In this document: positions 7,001-7,588 of the stretch, piece by piece
Numbering within the stretch: position 1 is the stretch's first letter
Layout of the letters: each line of letters opens with the position of its first letter
Assembly: GCA_002437245.1 (NCBI GenBank)
Contig: DJOQ01000011.1
Location: forward strand, 1,066-8,653
From: Ruminococcaceae bacterium UBA6434
Lineage (GTDB): Bacteria; Bacillota; Clostridia; Oscillospirales; Acutalibacteraceae
Direction of reading: 5' to 3'
DNA length: 7,588 nt
The notes under the pieces: model-generated
The model's input: the letters and a program-made list of their open reading frames with translations, nothing else
Told to the model about the DNA's origin: nothing
The model's database searches: none
Made by a program: the position numbers and the translations under genes

Positions 7001-7588
7001 ATGGACCAAGAAAAGATCGGTAGCTTCCTTGCAGAAAATCGCAAGGCGAAAGGCTTTACGCAAATTGAATTTGCGGAGAAATTAGGCGTTTCCAACAAAT
7101 CGGTATCTCGGTGGGAAACCGGAAAAAATATGCCGGATGTGTCTCTGTTTTTGCCTATATGCGATGCGTTGGATATTTCAGTCAATGAGTTGCTTATCGG
7201 TGAACGCATCACAACGCAAGAAAACAAAAAAGCAGATGAAATTCTTGTCGATACCATACAAGCCTCCAACAAAAAGCTCAAATCCGCACAGATACTGATA
7301 TATATATTTGCTGTTTTGGTCAACGCATTATTTATGATTGGTGTGCCTCTGAGTGCAACACCTTCCGACGCAATGGCGGTGCCACTTGCCGCACTTTTAG
7401 GCGGTGCCGTTTCTGCCCTGTTGTTGTCCTGCCTCAACATCAAGCCTATGTGGTTGTTTATATTCATTCCGATTTCGGTAATTGAACTATTGGTGGGAAG
7501 TATAATCTATTGCGGTGCGTTGTATGACTACGGCTTACCCTATGCAACAATGTTGGCATTTATGCAGCTGGCGATCATTTTGCTGGCG
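7001..7588 (+). CDS. XRE-family HTH regulator with C-terminal membrane domain, 3' end outside window
   Basis: The frame runs from ATG 7001 to the window edge without a stop (196 codons visible). Residues 5-65 or so form a Cro/C1-type helix-turn-helix domain: FTQIEFAEKLGVSNKSVSRW (19-38), followed by ETGKNMPDVSLF and the LDISVNELL close typical of the family. After a charged linker (66-95) come hydrophobic stretches at about 97-118, 124-145, 150-173 and 181-196, which look like membrane segments. Such HTH plus membrane proteins are common in Clostridia; their ligands are mostly unknown, and this one may be a membrane-tethered repressor or sensor. It has its own promoter and sits behind a terminator, so it is probably not part of the R-M/PHP-SMC islet. 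The target genes cannot be told from this window. Confidence 0.9.
   Translation, partial: MDQEKIGSFLAENRKAKGFTQIEFAEKLGVSNKSVSRWETGKNMPDVSLFLPICDALDISVNELLIGERITTQENKKADEILVDTIQASNKKLKSAQILIYIFAVLVNALFMIGVPLSATPSDAMAVPLAALLGGAVSALLLSCLNIKPMWLFIFIPISVIELLVGSIIYCGALYDYGLPYATMLAFMQLAIILLA

Noticed and set aside
6928..7467. 179-residue minus-strand ORF opposite the HTH regulator
   Set aside because: It is antisense to a clear helix-turn-helix gene that has a good promoter and ribosome site, and its sequence matches no family I know.
1..7588. CRISPR array, tRNA or rRNA genes
   Set aside because: No regularly spaced repeat-spacer units, cloverleaf-like segments or rRNA-like sequence were seen on reading both strands.

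Overview
The window looks like a piece of a Firmicutes chromosome, most likely a gut-type Clostridia (Oscillospiraceae/Lachnospiraceae style). This rests on AAAGGGG- and GGAGG-type ribosome binding sites, moderate to low GC, an intrinsic terminator with a U-tract, and an XRE-type regulator with membrane segments of a kind common in that group. The genus cannot be fixed from the sequence alone.

Layout: all recognisable genes lie on the + strand. Positions 2-5005 hold three genes close together: the C-terminal part of an NPPY-type adenine-N6 DNA methyltransferase (its start lies outside the window), a BsuBI/PstI-type restriction endonuclease overlapping it by 4 bases, and a 941-residue protein joining an N-terminal PHP metallophosphoesterase domain to a Rad50/SMC-like ABC ATPase with a long coiled coil (TrlF-like). 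After 29 bases comes a DUF2130-family gene (5035-6426). It is complete except for one in-frame TAA at codon 93, so it is annotated as an interrupted gene. Positions 6427-7000 are non-coding: short repeats, a pair of 24-bp near-identical direct repeats around a palindromic A/T-rich core, a strong intrinsic terminator (6824-6859) and a well-formed sigma-A-type promoter (6950-6978). The promoter drives a truncated helix-turn-helix/membrane regulator (7001 to the window end), which is probably unrelated to the upstream cluster.

Function: the first two genes form a Type II restriction-modification pair of the BsuBI/PstI family (family target CTGCAG). The PHP-SMC ATPase and the DUF2130 protein, which carries a D...ExK pattern like PD-(D/E)XK nucleases, look like additional nucleic-acid-processing or defence genes linked to it. 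The four genes together read as a small defence islet. That they act as one system is inference. The PHP-SMC gene is clearly more AT-rich (about 33% GC in sampled lines) than its neighbours (about 43%), which suggests the islet was assembled from different sources.
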